Part shown: one piece after another, positions 1 through 7,969 of the stretch | Position numbering within the stretch: position 1 is the stretch's first letter | How the letters are laid out: each line of letters opens with the position of its first letter | Assembly (NCBI RefSeq): GCF_001598915.1 | Contig: NZ_BDAP01000001.1 | Span: 124,001-188,000, forward strand | Length of the DNA stretch: 64,000 nucleotides | Direction of reading: 5' to 3' | Source of the DNA: Williamsia muralis NBRC 105860 | GTDB taxonomy: Bacteria > Actinomycetota > Actinomycetes > Mycobacteriales > Mycobacteriaceae | Translations under genes and position numbers: made by a program | The notes under the pieces: generated by a model | Seen by the model: the letters and a program-made list of their open reading frames with translations, nothing else | What the model was told of the DNA's origin: nothing | Database searches by the model: none

Positions 1-2
1 GC

Positions 3-803
3 GAGAGCGGTTTCGAGACCGACAAGGGCGCACCGACCATGCGGTCGACGATGGCCGCGGTGTTGACGACCGCGTTCATCGTCGGAACCGTTCTCGATGT
101 CGTCGGGTTCGGCGGCAGCGCGGTGTCGGCACGTCTCATCCCGCTCTTCCTGTCACAGACGATCGTCAGTGCGAACCTTGTGGTGACGGCGATCCTCGGC
201 ATCTTCGTGCTCGGCATCAACCTCCACAAGAGGGACTGGCTGGCGATCGCCGTTGTCATCGTGGCGTTGTTCGCGCTGGGTATCTCGGCGGACTCCGAAG
301 GTCACGGGCACGACGCCGCCTGGTTCCACTGGGGCCTGCTTGCCGTCACCCTGGTGTTGTTCGCCGGTTCGATCGGTTTGATCAGGTGGTTGGGCTCCCG
401 GGCGGCGATTGCCGCCGGGCTGTGTGCGGGCGCGATGTTCGGTGCCGTGGCCATCGCGGTGCGCATCCTGCACGGCATCTCTGACTTCGACGTGGTCGAC
501 ATCCTCACCGATCCCGCCGCGTACGCGCTTGCTGTCGCGGGAATAGGTGGCTACTACCTGCACACCGTCGCCCTGCAGTTGGGTTCGGTCAACGGCGCGA
601 CGGCTGCGCTGGTGGTGGGCGAGACGGTGGTGCCCGGTCTGGTCGGCATCGTCTGGCTGGGCGACAACGCACTCCCGGGCCGGACATGGTTGGCTGTTCT
701 CGGCTTCATCTTCGCGGTCGTCGGCGCGGTCACAGTGGCGTGGTCGGGCGCGGTCGAAGCCAGCGCACAGGCCGAGTCCGGAGCAGAGAAGGCACCAGCA
801 TGA
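3..803 (+). CDS. DMT-type integral membrane transporter, 5' end cut by window
   Basis: The reading frame is open to the left edge, so the gene probably starts upstream; the first internal ATG is at 39. The visible part has about eight hydrophobic segments, small loops and a short Ala/Glu-rich cytoplasmic tail, the layout of EamA/DMT-superfamily permeases. The substrate cannot be told. It has a His-rich loop (SEGHGHD) around residue 90 of the visible part. Its stop codon overlaps the next start as ATGA, so the two genes are co-transcribed. The family assignment rests on topology and composition only. Confidence 0.6.
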   Translation, partial: ESGFETDKGAPTMRSTMAAVLTTAFIVGTVLDVVGFGGSAVSARLIPLFLSQTIVSANLVVTAILGIFVLGINLHKRDWLAIAVVIVALFALGISADSEGHGHDAAWFHWGLLAVTLVLFAGSIGLIRWLGSRAAIAAGLCAGAMFGAVAIAVRILHGISDFDVVDILTDPAAYALAVAGIGGYYLHTVALQLGSVNGATAALVVGETVVPGLVGIVWLGDNALPGRTWLAVLGFIFAVVGAVTVAWSGAVEASAQAESGAEKAPA

Positions 804-1306
804 GCACCACGATGTACAAGCGGTCCACCCGAATGGTCCGCTTCGACGAACTGTCCATGGAGATGACGGCAGCACTGGCAGAACATGCACAAAGCCGCCA
901 ATTGGTTCTCAGCGATGACATGCCCGCCTGGCTCACCTCCAGCCAGAACCTGCCGTCCAACTCGCTTCTCGGAAAAGTGTTCCGCCGCAAGGCCAACTGG
1001 ACCGATCCGGATGCGGCGCACGAGGTGCTCGTGGTCATCCACTCCACGCACCTGATCGTGGTGACAGCGGGTGAGAAGCGGGGCACCGCCGTGTTGTCGG
1101 TTCCGATGTCGCAGGCCTCGGCCCGGGTGGGCAGCGCGCTCGAAGACACCTTTGCGGCGGTGGAGGATTCAGGGATCACACTGGGCGGCTTCCCTGGAGA
1201 GCACGGACAAGCCGGTACCTTCTACATCGGGCTCGGCCCCGAACCTGCGGGATCCGAATGCGCGGAGGCGATCCGTGAGGCGATCACCGCGGCAAAGAAC
1301 CCGTAA
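800..1306 (+). CDS. Hypothetical protein co-transcribed with the membrane transporter
   Basis: This 168-residue protein has no signal peptide or membrane segment. The ATG at 800 overlaps the preceding stop by 4 bp, which fixes the start; the frame is open further upstream but lies inside the transporter gene. The sequence alternates short beta-like stretches (EVLVVIHSTHLIVVT, GTAVLSVPM) with a C-terminal helix, somewhat like a PH-like fold. I do not recognise the family. The overlap suggests a role linked to the transporter. Confidence 0.6.
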   Translation: MSTTMYKRSTRMVRFDELSMEMTAALAEHAQSRQLVLSDDMPAWLTSSQNLPSNSLLGKVFRRKANWTDPDAAHEVLVVIHSTHLIVVTAGEKRGTAVLSVPMSQASARVGSALEDTFAAVEDSGITLGGFPGEHGQAGTFYIGLGPEPAGSECAEAIREAITAAKNP

Positions 1307-1366
1307 ACGGTTGTCCTGCCCGACCCCAAGATCCCTTCGGCCATCTGAGTTGTCGCCCCGCCGACC

Positions 1367-2215
1367 TCAGCCGGGCAACGTTTCGCCGCCGATCGGAGCC
1401 AGCACCTCACCGCTGTAGTACGACGACATGGTCTGCGACGCGAAGAACACGTAGGACGGTGCGATCTCGTCCGGCTGCGCGGCGCGACCCATGGGAACCT
1501 GCTTACCGAAGTCGGCGACCTTGTCGGCCGGCATCGTCGCGGGGATCAACGGTGTCCAGACAGGTCCCGGCGCAACACAGTTCACCCGAATTCCGCGGTC
1601 GACGAGACTCTGCGCGAGCGAGTAGGTGAGCGCGATGACAGCGCCCTTGGTGGCCGAATAGTCGATCAATGACTTGTTGCCGCGCAACCCATTGATAGAG
1701 CCGGTGTTGATGATTGCCGAACCCTCGCCGAGGTGCTCGAGAGCAGCGTGGGTCACGTGGTAGAAGCTGTGGATGTTCACATCGAACGTTCGCTTCCACT
1801 GCTCGGGGGTGATCTCAGAGAAATCCTCGACAACGTGTTGATAGGCAACGTTGTTCACGAGGATGTCGAGACCGCCCAAGTCCTCGACCGTTCGGCCGAC
1901 GATCTGGCGGCAGTGTGTGGGATCGGCCAGATCCCCTGCGTACGTGGTGCACCGGCGTCCTTCGGCTTCGACGAGCCCCTTGGTGTGTGCGGCATCGTCG
2001 GACTCGTCGAGGTACGCGATGGCGACGTCGGCACCCTCTTTGGCGTATGCCACGGCGACCGCCCGTCCGATGCCGGAATCGCCGCCGGTGATGAGGGCCT
2101 TCTTGCCCTGCAGGAGTCCGCGGCCTTGGTACGACCGCATTTCGTCGTGCGGTTGCTCGCTCATGTCCCCGGTGCGCCCCGGGTACTCGATGTTCTCGGC
2201 TGGATGTTCGCTCAT
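1367..2215 (-). CDS. SDR-family oxidoreductase (stress-type, glucose/ribitol dehydrogenase-like)
   Basis: This 282-residue NAD(P)-dependent short-chain dehydrogenase has the Rossmann motif GGDSGIGRA near residue 45, NNVAY in place of NNAG, an active-site Ser in NTGSINGL and the catalytic YSATK. The acidic N-terminal extension before the Rossmann fold resembles YhdF/YdaD-type SDRs of general stress regulons. The ATG at 2215 is chosen because AAAGG lies 7 nt upstream; the longer frame would run into the promoter. A GTTT-N15-GGGTAA promoter lies about 30 nt upstream. The substrate is unknown. Confidence 0.85.
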   Translation of the reverse strand: MSEHPAENIEYPGRTGDMSEQPHDEMRSYQGRGLLQGKKALITGGDSGIGRAVAVAYAKEGADVAIAYLDESDDAAHTKGLVEAEGRRCTTYAGDLADPTHCRQIVGRTVEDLGGLDILVNNVAYQHVVEDFSEITPEQWKRTFDVNIHSFYHVTHAALEHLGEGSAIINTGSINGLRGNKSLIDYSATKGAVIALTYSLAQSLVDRGIRVNCVAPGPVWTPLIPATMPADKVADFGKQVPMGRAAQPDEIAPSYVFFASQTMSSYYSGEVLAPIGGETLPG

Positions 2216-2243
2216 GGTCTGCACCTTTCTGTTCCACCGCTGC

Positions 2244-2268
2244 TTACCCGGCGCTGACCGGGTGAAAC
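2244..2268 (-). promoter_or_regulatory. SigF/SigB-type promoter of the SDR gene
   Basis: On the minus strand GTTT (2268-2265), 15 bp, then GGGTAA (2249-2244). This matches the stress-sigma consensus of mycobacterial SigF and Bacillus SigB. It lies about 29 nt upstream of the SDR start. Confidence 0.75.
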
Positions 2269-2273
2269 CTCGA

Positions 2274-2298
2274 GTTTGACGGTCCTGCCGGCGGGTAA
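2274..2298 (+). promoter_or_regulatory. SigF/SigB-type promoter of the chaB-like gene
   Basis: GTTT (2274-2277), 15 bp, then GGGTAA (2293-2298), 39 nt before the chaB-like ATG. Its -35 element is only 5 bp from the -35 of the divergent SDR promoter. Confidence 0.75.
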
Positions 2299-2337
2299 CC
2301 TCCAGGACCGATCGAACTCTCGAGAAGGAGGAAGCAC

Positions 2338-2757
2338 ATGCCGAAGACGACAAAATCGGGTGCGCCGAAGAAGAGTGAGCTGCCCAGTACGTTGATCAAA
2401 TCGGGCAAGAAGGCACAACGCACATTCACCAAGACCTACGACTCGGCGATGGACGAATACGGCGACGAGAAACGTGCGCACCGCACGGCCTTCTCCGCTC
2501 TCAAGCACAGCTTCGAAAAGGTGGGCGACCGTTGGGAACCCAAGAAGAAGAAGGGTCCCTCCGACAGCCGGGCCAAGAGTGGTGGCCCCAATCCCTCAGG
2601 TAAGTCTGCCGAGGGTGTTGACGCCAACGCCAGCAAGGATCATCTGGTCAAGGTGGCGAAGCGCCTCGACATCAAAGGCCGCTCTTCCATGAAGAAGAAG
2701 GAACTGGTCTCCGCCATCAAGAAGGCGAACAGAAAGAAGACTGCCAAGAACCGGTGA
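2338..2757 (+). CDS. ChaB-domain protein with C-terminal Rho-N/SAP-like module
   Basis: This 139-residue, very Lys-rich protein has a ChaB-like region at residues 13-60 (LPSTLIKSGKKAQRTF, then WEPKKKK) followed by a Lys/Pro linker and a 35-residue C-terminal SAP/Rho-N-like helix pair (SKDHLVKVAKRLDIKGRSS). Such actinobacterial proteins are small, basic and often stress-induced, and a nucleic-acid-binding role is inferred from the SAP-like end. GAGAAGGAGG precedes the ATG. The stress-type promoter directly upstream supports sigma-F control. The old ChaB link to cation transport is not supported by anything here. Confidence 0.85.
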   Translation: MPKTTKSGAPKKSELPSTLIKSGKKAQRTFTKTYDSAMDEYGDEKRAHRTAFSALKHSFEKVGDRWEPKKKKGPSDSRAKSGGPNPSGKSAEGVDANASKDHLVKVAKRLDIKGRSSMKKKELVSAIKKANRKKTAKNR

Positions 2758-2804
2758 GGGTTCTCGAGCAGTCTTCTCCTGGTTCGCCGTGAGGCCTTCG
2801 GCCC

Positions 2805-3983
2805 TCAGGGACGGAGCAGGATCTTGACCGCGCCGTCCTGCTTCTTCTGGAAGATCTCGTAGGCGTGGGGTGCCTCTTCGAGGCTCAGCTCGTGAGTGGC
2901 GAAGGTGTCCACGCCCAGCGGATCGTCGTCGGTGAGCAGCGGCATGAGGTCCTTCTCCCAGCGCTTCACGTTCGCCTGTCCCATGCGCAGATTGATCTGC
3001 TTGTCGAACATGGTGCCCAGCGGCAGCGGATCCATCTCGCCGCCGTAGACACCGATCAGCGACACCGTCCCGCCGCGCCTGACCGCATCGATGGCCGTGT
3101 TCACCGCCGCGAGCCGGTCGACGCCGGCCGTCTTGAACACAGGTTGGGCGACGGCGTCGGGCAGGAAGCCGGCCGCCGTCTGGATGAGCTTGGCCCCGGG
3201 TGCGCCGTGCGCCTCCATGCCGACCGCGTCGATCACCGCGTCCGTTCCGCGCCCCGACGTGCGGTCACGCACGATCTCACCGATGTTCTTGTCCAACCTC
3301 ATGTCGATGGTGTCGATGCCCCGCGCCTTGGCCCGATCGAGGCGTTCGGGTACGAGGTCCACCGCAACCACGTCGTAGCCACGATGGGCCGCGATCCGTG
3401 CACACATGTCGCCGATCGGTCCCAGTCCCAGGACGGTGACCGTCCCACCATCGGGCACGTTCGCGTACTCGACCGCTTGCCATGCGGTGGGAAGCACGTC
3501 TGAGAGGTACACGAATCGAGAGTCCGCCGGGCCCTCGGGCACCTTGATATGGGTGGCGTCCGCGAGCGGAACCCGTAGGTATTCGGCCTGGCCGCCCGGT
3601 ACCTGGCCGTACAGCTGCGAGTAGCCGAACAGCGCTGCACCGCGACCCTCGGAGGTGACCTGGCTGGTCTCGCACTGGCTGTGTAGACCGTTGTCGCACA
3701 TGAAACAACTGCCGCAACAGATCTGGAACGGGATCACCACCCGGTCGCCCACGGCCAGATTCTTCACTTCGGCACCCACCTCGACGACACGTCCCATGGG
3801 CTCATGGCCGAGGATGTCGCCGGGGCTCATGAAGGGGCCGAGCACTTCGTAGAGGTGGAGGTCCGAGCCGCAGATGTTCGTGGTCGTCAGCTCGATGATG
3901 GCATCGGTCGGCTCCTGAATCTTGGGGTCCGGTACCGTTTCGACACGCACGTCCCGTTTGCCCTGCCACGTCACTGCTCTCAT
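2805..3983 (-). CDS. Zinc-dependent alcohol/aldehyde dehydrogenase (formaldehyde-dehydrogenase-like)
   Basis: This 392-residue MDR enzyme has catalytic zinc ligands in NICGSDLH and GHEPMG, a structural-zinc cysteine cluster CCGSCFMCDNGLHSQC and a Rossmann motif GLGPIGDM. The length and the insert after the Rossmann fold (APGAKLIQTAAGFLPDAV) fit the glutathione-independent formaldehyde dehydrogenase-like branch. The ATG at 3983 follows AGGAGG by 5 nt and starts exactly at the conserved MRAVTWQG. A stress-type promoter (GTTC-N15-GGGTAT) lies about 50 nt upstream. The physiological substrate is unknown. Confidence 0.85.
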   Translation of the reverse strand: MRAVTWQGKRDVRVETVPDPKIQEPTDAIIELTTTNICGSDLHLYEVLGPFMSPGDILGHEPMGRVVEVGAEVKNLAVGDRVVIPFQICCGSCFMCDNGLHSQCETSQVTSEGRGAALFGYSQLYGQVPGGQAEYLRVPLADATHIKVPEGPADSRFVYLSDVLPTAWQAVEYANVPDGGTVTVLGLGPIGDMCARIAAHRGYDVVAVDLVPERLDRAKARGIDTIDMRLDKNIGEIVRDRTSGRGTDAVIDAVGMEAHGAPGAKLIQTAAGFLPDAVAQPVFKTAGVDRLAAVNTAIDAVRRGGTVSLIGVYGGEMDPLPLGTMFDKQINLRMGQANVKRWEKDLMPLLTDDDPLGVDTFATHELSLEEAPHAYEIFQKKQDGAVKILLRP

Positions 3984-4034
3984 GAGTCCTCCTGGTTGGG
4001 TCCGCCCGTTTCGTTCCTCGGGCACGCGGGTCGG

Positions 4035-4059
4035 ATACCCATGGAGTGCCGTGGTGAAC
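4035..4059 (-). promoter_or_regulatory. Probable SigF-type promoter of the zinc alcohol dehydrogenase gene
   Basis: On the minus strand GTTC (4059-4056), exactly 15 bp, then GGGTAT (4040-4035). There is one mismatch in the -35. The predicted transcript has a leader of about 45 nt to the ATG at 3983. Confidence 0.55.
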
Positions 4060-4096
4060 CCAAGCGCTGCTCGAGAACAGGGCCGCATGACAGGGT

Positions 4097-4122
4097 GATT
4101 GAAGACGAACTCGACGGGGTAA
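4097..4122 (+). promoter_or_regulatory. Possible autoregulatory SigF-type promoter of the sigma factor gene
   Basis: GATT (4097-4100), 16 bp, GGGTAA (4117-4122), 37 nt before the GTG start of the sigma gene. The -10 is perfect but the -35 has one mismatch, so this is only suggestive of autoregulation. Confidence 0.35.
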
Positions 4123-4158
4123 CCCAGACGAGTTGAATCAGCAAGCGTAGATGGGACC

Positions 4159-4986
4159 GTGTTGGAGCGAACTCAACCGAAGGCGCGGGTCTCTGACGAC
4201 TATGCCGACGTCGTGGACTTGATCGCGCGTCTACGGGAGAAAGAGAAGGGCACGCCCGCTGCGGACCGTCTTCGCGACCAGGTCATCACCCGCTGCCTCC
4301 CTCTCGCCGAGAACATCGCCCGCCGTTTCAGTGGTCGCGGCGAAAATCACGACGACCTCGTCCAGGTTGCCCGCCTGGGCCTGGTCAATGCGGTGGATCG
4401 GTTCGACCCTCAGCACGGTTCGGAGTTCGTGTCTTTCGCGGTACCCACGATCATGGGTGAAGTGCGCAGGCATTTCCGGGATGCGGCCTGGGCCACCCGT
4501 GTCCCACGTCGGCTGAAGGAGTTGCACAAGTCGATCAGCGACGCCTCGGAAAACCTGTCCCAGCGCCTCGGGCGGGCACCATCGCCCAGCGAGATAGCCG
4601 CCGAGCTCGACCTCAGCGTCGCGGAGGTGACCGAAGGCCTCCTGGCGCGTGGGGCTTACCAGGCACTGTCCACCGATTCCGGTGCGGCCGATGACGAGCT
4701 CGGCGCACCATTGCTGGAAACGCTGGGCTCCGAGGATCCCGAGTACGAGCACGTTGAAAGCTATGTCGCGATCCGGCCGGCTCTCGCCAAGCTCTCCGAG
4801 CGCGAGCGACGAATCCTGGTGCTGCGATTCTTCGGATCTCAGACCCAGACCGAGATCGCGAAACAACTCGGGATCTCACAGATGCACGTGTCGCGCATCC
4901 TCTCCAGCACCCTGGCCAAGTTGCGTGACGAGCTCGGCTCTGACGAAGACGGGGCATTGGGTGGCCCGAATTCCTTCCTGAATTGA
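4159..4986 (+). CDS. sigF: RNA polymerase sigma factor, SigB/SigF/SigG family (group 3 stress sigma)
   Basis: This 275-residue sigma factor has region 2 (ENIARRFSGRGENHDDLVQV, then FVSFAVPTIMGEVRRHFRD with the RHFRD motif), region 3 (LGRAPSPSEIAAELDLS) and region 4 (LSERERRILVLRFFGSQTQT, then the HTH QLGISQMHVSRILSS). This arrangement is typical of SigF/SigB stress sigma factors. The start is GTG. The anti-sigma ATPase, STAS proteins and promoters of matching consensus nearby support a partner-switching stress system. Whether it is the strict orthologue of M. tuberculosis SigF or a paralogue cannot be decided from one window. Confidence 0.9.
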   Translation: MLERTQPKARVSDDYADVVDLIARLREKEKGTPAADRLRDQVITRCLPLAENIARRFSGRGENHDDLVQVARLGLVNAVDRFDPQHGSEFVSFAVPTIMGEVRRHFRDAAWATRVPRRLKELHKSISDASENLSQRLGRAPSPSEIAAELDLSVAEVTEGLLARGAYQALSTDSGAADDELGAPLLETLGSEDPEYEHVESYVAIRPALAKLSERERRILVLRFFGSQTQTEIAKQLGISQMHVSRILSSTLAKLRDELGSDEDGALGGPNSFLN

Positions 4987-5101
4987 ACAATGAATTGTAG
5001 ATTGTTAATCAGGTTGGGAAGGCAGCCGGGCTTTCTGGAGTGGCCTGCTCGGTGGGCGGCGAGCTCCAGGGGCAGTCATCGCCAGTCGGCCGGAGGTTTT
5101 C

Positions 5102-5512
5102 ATGTCGCCATCGGAGACCAATTTCTATCCTGAACTACGAGACGTCGGCTCCATGACCGAGCTCGGGCACACGTGCACCAGAAAGATCACGTTCTCCTGC
5201 ACCCGTGCGCATCCCGTCGTTGTCCGGGTCGATGGGGAGATGGACCGCGACAACGTAGTGCTCCTCCAGGACTACCTCGACCATCTGCTCAGCGGAACCA
5301 AGGCACTGATCGTCGACCTGTCCGACGTCGACTTCGCACCGTCGTCATGCCTCGAACTGCTCATCGATGTCGCCGATACAGCAGCCACAGAGGATCGGTG
5401 GTTTGCGGTCGCCTGCGGGCGACCCGTGAGTCGACCGCTGGAGCTTCTCGGGGACCTGGTCGAATGTTTCGACTCGTTGGAATCGGCACGCCAAGCCACT
5501 CCTGCGCAGTAG
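5102..5512 (+). CDS. STAS-domain anti-sigma factor antagonist, atypical phosphosite
   Basis: This 136-residue protein has one STAS domain at about residues 28-130 (VVVRVDGEMDRDN, ALIVDLSDVDFAPSSC). The Ser that partner kinases phosphorylate in the family lies in the SS at 81-82, but the usual SSxG is SSCL here. It probably binds an anti-sigma ATPase and frees the sigma factor encoded 115 bp upstream. It has a Cys-containing N-terminal extension. GGAGG precedes the ATG. The cognate partner is inferred from position only. Confidence 0.8.
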   Translation: MSPSETNFYPELRDVGSMTELGHTCTRKITFSCTRAHPVVVRVDGEMDRDNVVLLQDYLDHLLSGTKALIVDLSDVDFAPSSCLELLIDVADTAATEDRWFAVACGRPVSRPLELLGDLVECFDSLESARQATPAQ

Positions 5513-5762
5513 TAACCCGGTCCGAAACTCGCTCGAGACGGCTTCACTTACGCTCACCGCGGATGGGTGATGCGGCGCGGGCCCGGACATCGGACTGTGA
5601 AATCGTGGGGCTCAGAAGGCACCCTGACTATTTGTTTCGCGAGAGTGCTTAGGGCAGCCATCGTCGGGGTATACGGGGTGAGACCGTAGTAGGAGTAGTG
5701 CAAATGTCGATCGTGATCAACACCGTTGGCCGGGGTAACCTGCCCGGTAAAGGGGGATCGAA

Positions 5763-6170
5763 GTGGTAGTGGGTGACGTCATGCGTATCGACGAAACGGC
5801 AGTGGCTCCGGTGAATATCCGGGTGCCCGCCGACAAGTCGCAAGTTGCGATGGTCCGGGCCATCGCCGAGACCTTGGCGGTGCTGGCCGATTTTTCCCTG
5901 GATGAGGTAGCCGACATCAAACTGGCCGTCGACGAGGCCGCGATGACGATCATCGGACATGCCGGACCGGGTGCCGAACTGACAGTCGCTTTCACCACAG
6001 CCGAGCACCACTTCAACGGCGTGGTCCAGTCGTGGCTCCCGAGCTCTAACTCCTTGCCCCAGACCGGGTTTGGTTGGCACGTGCTGCAAACGCTGACCGA
6101 GTCGGTGACCGTCCATGAGGGCGAGGCAGAAAACGATGGCCGTCTGGTCGCCATCGAACTGGTGAAGTAA
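5763..6170 (+). CDS. Anti-sigma factor, RsbW/UsfX-like GHKL ATPase
   Basis: This 135-residue small GHKL-type protein resembles mycobacterial UsfX/RsbW, which binds SigF. The N-box is degenerate (VADIKLAVDEAAMTII, about residues 49-64): the Asn of canonical SpoIIAB/RsbW is missing, a trait I recall for mycobacterial UsfX-type proteins. The glycine motif GFGWHVLQTLTESV stands in for the G1 box. Kinase activity may therefore be weak. The start could be GTG 5763, with a GGGGG tract 6 nt upstream, or ATG 5781. A GGGTAT (5667) and a GGGTAA (5733) lie upstream without good -35 elements. Confidence 0.78.
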   Translation: MVVGDVMRIDETAVAPVNIRVPADKSQVAMVRAIAETLAVLADFSLDEVADIKLAVDEAAMTIIGHAGPGAELTVAFTTAEHHFNGVVQSWLPSSNSLPQTGFGWHVLQTLTESVTVHEGEAENDGRLVAIELVK

Positions 6171-6215
6171 CCAAATCCCGTCCGAGCCGACGGCGCCGAC
6201 CACATCGGCGCGGGC

Positions 6216-7727
6216 TCAATCGAGCTTGGTGAGCGGCCGGGTGGCCGGCCCCTCGAGGACCGCCCCGTCGGCCGCGAAACGTGATCCATGGAGTGGGCAG
6301 TCCCACGACTTCTCGGCGTCATTCCAGTTGAGTACACCCGCAAGGTGAGGGCACACCGCCGACACCTTGTGCGTCTGTCCTTCCACGGTGCACACGCCCG
6401 TCGGCCGGGCACCGTCGCGACGCAGCACCCCGCCGCCCTCGGGAACGGTCTCGTCGGTGGTAGTCGAGGCGCCGGGTTTGATCGCTGCGCCCGCCCACCC
6501 CTTGGCCATGTGCAGCCCGACCTCGGCATTGATCACCGCGGCAGACGGGACACCCACAACCTGCGCGGGGCGGGACGAGTCCAGGTACTCCGCCCACGCC
6601 GGACCACCGCCGAGGAGCCGGCCGGCAAGCGCCAACGCAGCAGCCACCCCGTTTGTCATGCCCCACTTGGCAAATCCGGTGGCCACGTAGATGCTGTCGT
6701 GCCCGGGAAGGATCGGTCCCACGTAGGGCAGCTCATCGATCGTGATGTAGTCCTGCGCCGACCACTGGTGGGTCAGCTCCGCGGTCGGGAAATACGTTGT
6801 GGTCCAGTCGATCAGCTCGTCGACGTGTTCCTGCTCCGATTTGGCCCGCCCCACGGGATGTCCGCTTCCGCCTGTGAGGAGAAGTGGCTCGCCGTTGGGC
6901 CCCGGAACCCACCGGACCGACCTCGACGGCTGGTCGGCGGCAAGGTACATGCCCGCCATGATCGGCTCTGAGACCGAAAAGGCGGCAGCGTACGAGCGCT
7001 CGGGATGGACGCGGGCAAAAAAGCCGCCGCGGTCGAGAATCGGTGTACCGGTGGCCAATACGATCTTCCTGCCACGAACGGTGACGTCGTCTCCGGTGAC
7101 GGGGTCCACCTGGTCCGTGCGAAGTATCTGGTCGCCGTCTTTGCTGTGCGCAGACACGACCCTGGTGTTCTCGTAAACCTGCACGCCATGCCGCTGGGCT
7201 TCGGCGACGAGAGCTCCGAGGGCATCGAGTGGGTGGAACTGGGCCTGGTCGTCGAGGGCCACTGCCGCCACCGATGGAAACGGTGTCCCGGGATCATCGA
7301 CCCAGCGGACGTCGAGGCCTGCTTTCTGGCCGGCTTGGAATTCCTTGCGGATGCTGTCGATGCCCTTGTCCGACTGCGCGTATGTGTACGCCGTCTCGAT
7401 TTGGAACGGCACGTCGTGTTGCGCGCAGAAGGCCAGCAGCCATTGTTGCGCTTCGACGTTGGCGTCGACATACCCGCGCAACGCTGCGGCCGAGTGCTTG
7501 CTCGAGATGGAGGACAGTCGGGTGCCTTGGAGCACGCTGACTTTCGCGGTGGTGTTGCCCGTGGCCACGGCGCCGAGTTGTCGGGCTTCGACCAACGCGA
7601 CGTCGGCACCCGATCGACCCAGGAGCAGCGCAGTGGTCACGCCGGTGATGCCTCCGCCGACAACGACGTAGTCGAAGCGTGAATCGGTGATGCTTCGAAC
7701 AGGCGGATCGACCTTGACGCTCTTCAT
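6216..7727 (-). CDS. FAD-dependent oxidoreductase with C-terminal Rieske [2Fe-2S] domain
   Basis: This 503-residue protein has an N-terminal DAO-type FAD domain (VVGGGITGVTTALLLGRSG, about residues 20-40) and a C-terminal Rieske domain (CPHLAG, then CPLHGSRF). Such fusions oxidise small amines or amino acids or serve electron transfer; the substrate is unknown. The frame extends to GTG 7793, but a perfect stress promoter at 7752-7777 lies inside that extension, so the ATG at 7727 is the likely start, with a leader of about 18 nt. The ribosome-binding site is weak. The neighbouring gene also ends in a Rieske domain. Confidence 0.85.
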   Translation of the reverse strand: MKSVKVDPPVRSITDSRFDYVVVGGGITGVTTALLLGRSGADVALVEARQLGAVATGNTTAKVSVLQGTRLSSISSKHSAAALRGYVDANVEAQQWLLAFCAQHDVPFQIETAYTYAQSDKGIDSIRKEFQAGQKAGLDVRWVDDPGTPFPSVAAVALDDQAQFHPLDALGALVAEAQRHGVQVYENTRVVSAHSKDGDQILRTDQVDPVTGDDVTVRGRKIVLATGTPILDRGGFFARVHPERSYAAAFSVSEPIMAGMYLAADQPSRSVRWVPGPNGEPLLLTGGSGHPVGRAKSEQEHVDELIDWTTTYFPTAELTHQWSAQDYITIDELPYVGPILPGHDSIYVATGFAKWGMTNGVAAALALAGRLLGGGPAWAEYLDSSRPAQVVGVPSAAVINAEVGLHMAKGWAGAAIKPGASTTTDETVPEGGGVLRRDGARPTGVCTVEGQTHKVSAVCPHLAGVLNWNDAEKSWDCPLHGSRFAADGAVLEGPATRPLTKLD

Positions 7728-7751
7728 CCACAGTGAGGACACAGCGCTTTG

Positions 7752-7777
7752 ATACCCGCGGTGTCTGCGGTTCAAAC
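7752..7777 (-). promoter_or_regulatory. SigF/SigB-type promoter of the FAD/Rieske gene
   Basis: On the minus strand GTTT (7777-7774), 16 bp, GGGTAT (7757-7752). It is 25 nt from the ATG at 7727 and decides the start codon. Confidence 0.7.
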
Positions 7778-7859
7778 TGCTCTCGCGAAACACCGTTCCG
7801 CCGGCATCAATTGAACCGGCGGAACGGGAAAGCGGCGATGAAAATCAAGAAAGTTTGAG

Positions 7860-7884
7860 GGGAGACTCGCTTTTTGAGTCTCCC
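7860..7884. repeat. Perfect 9-bp inverted repeat (possible terminator)
   Basis: GGGAGACTC (7860-7868), 7-nt loop, GAGTCTCCC (7876-7884). It lies in the gap downstream of the MBL/Rieske gene. On the minus strand it has no clear U-run after the stem, so its role as a terminator is uncertain. Confidence 0.5.
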
Positions 7885-7903
7885 ACGCCGAAGGGAATGG
7901 TCA

Positions 7904-7945
7904 CCTCAAACGCCGGGAAAATATAACTCCCGTACGGCTTTGAGG
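7904..7945. terminator. Stem-loop downstream of the MBL/Rieske gene
   Basis: CCTCAAA (7904-7910) pairs with TTTGAGG (7939-7945), extended by GCCG/CGGC after a bulged C, around an A/T-rich loop. It begins about 25 bp past the minus-strand stop at 7970. It may end that transcript together with the hairpin at 7860. Confidence 0.4.
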
Positions 7946-7969
7946 TCAACCGGTCTCAAAAGGTCAGCG

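Noticed and set aside
5667-5738. GGGTAT (5667) and GGGTAA (5733) as SigF promoters of the anti-sigma gene
   Set aside because: Neither has GTTT or a close variant at 15-16 bp; the nearest GTTT (5634) is 29 bp from the first. They are left as weak hints only.
7727-7793. Upstream GTG start (7793) for the FAD/Rieske gene
   Set aside because: The extension contains the perfect stress promoter and has no family similarity, so the ATG at 7727 is preferred.
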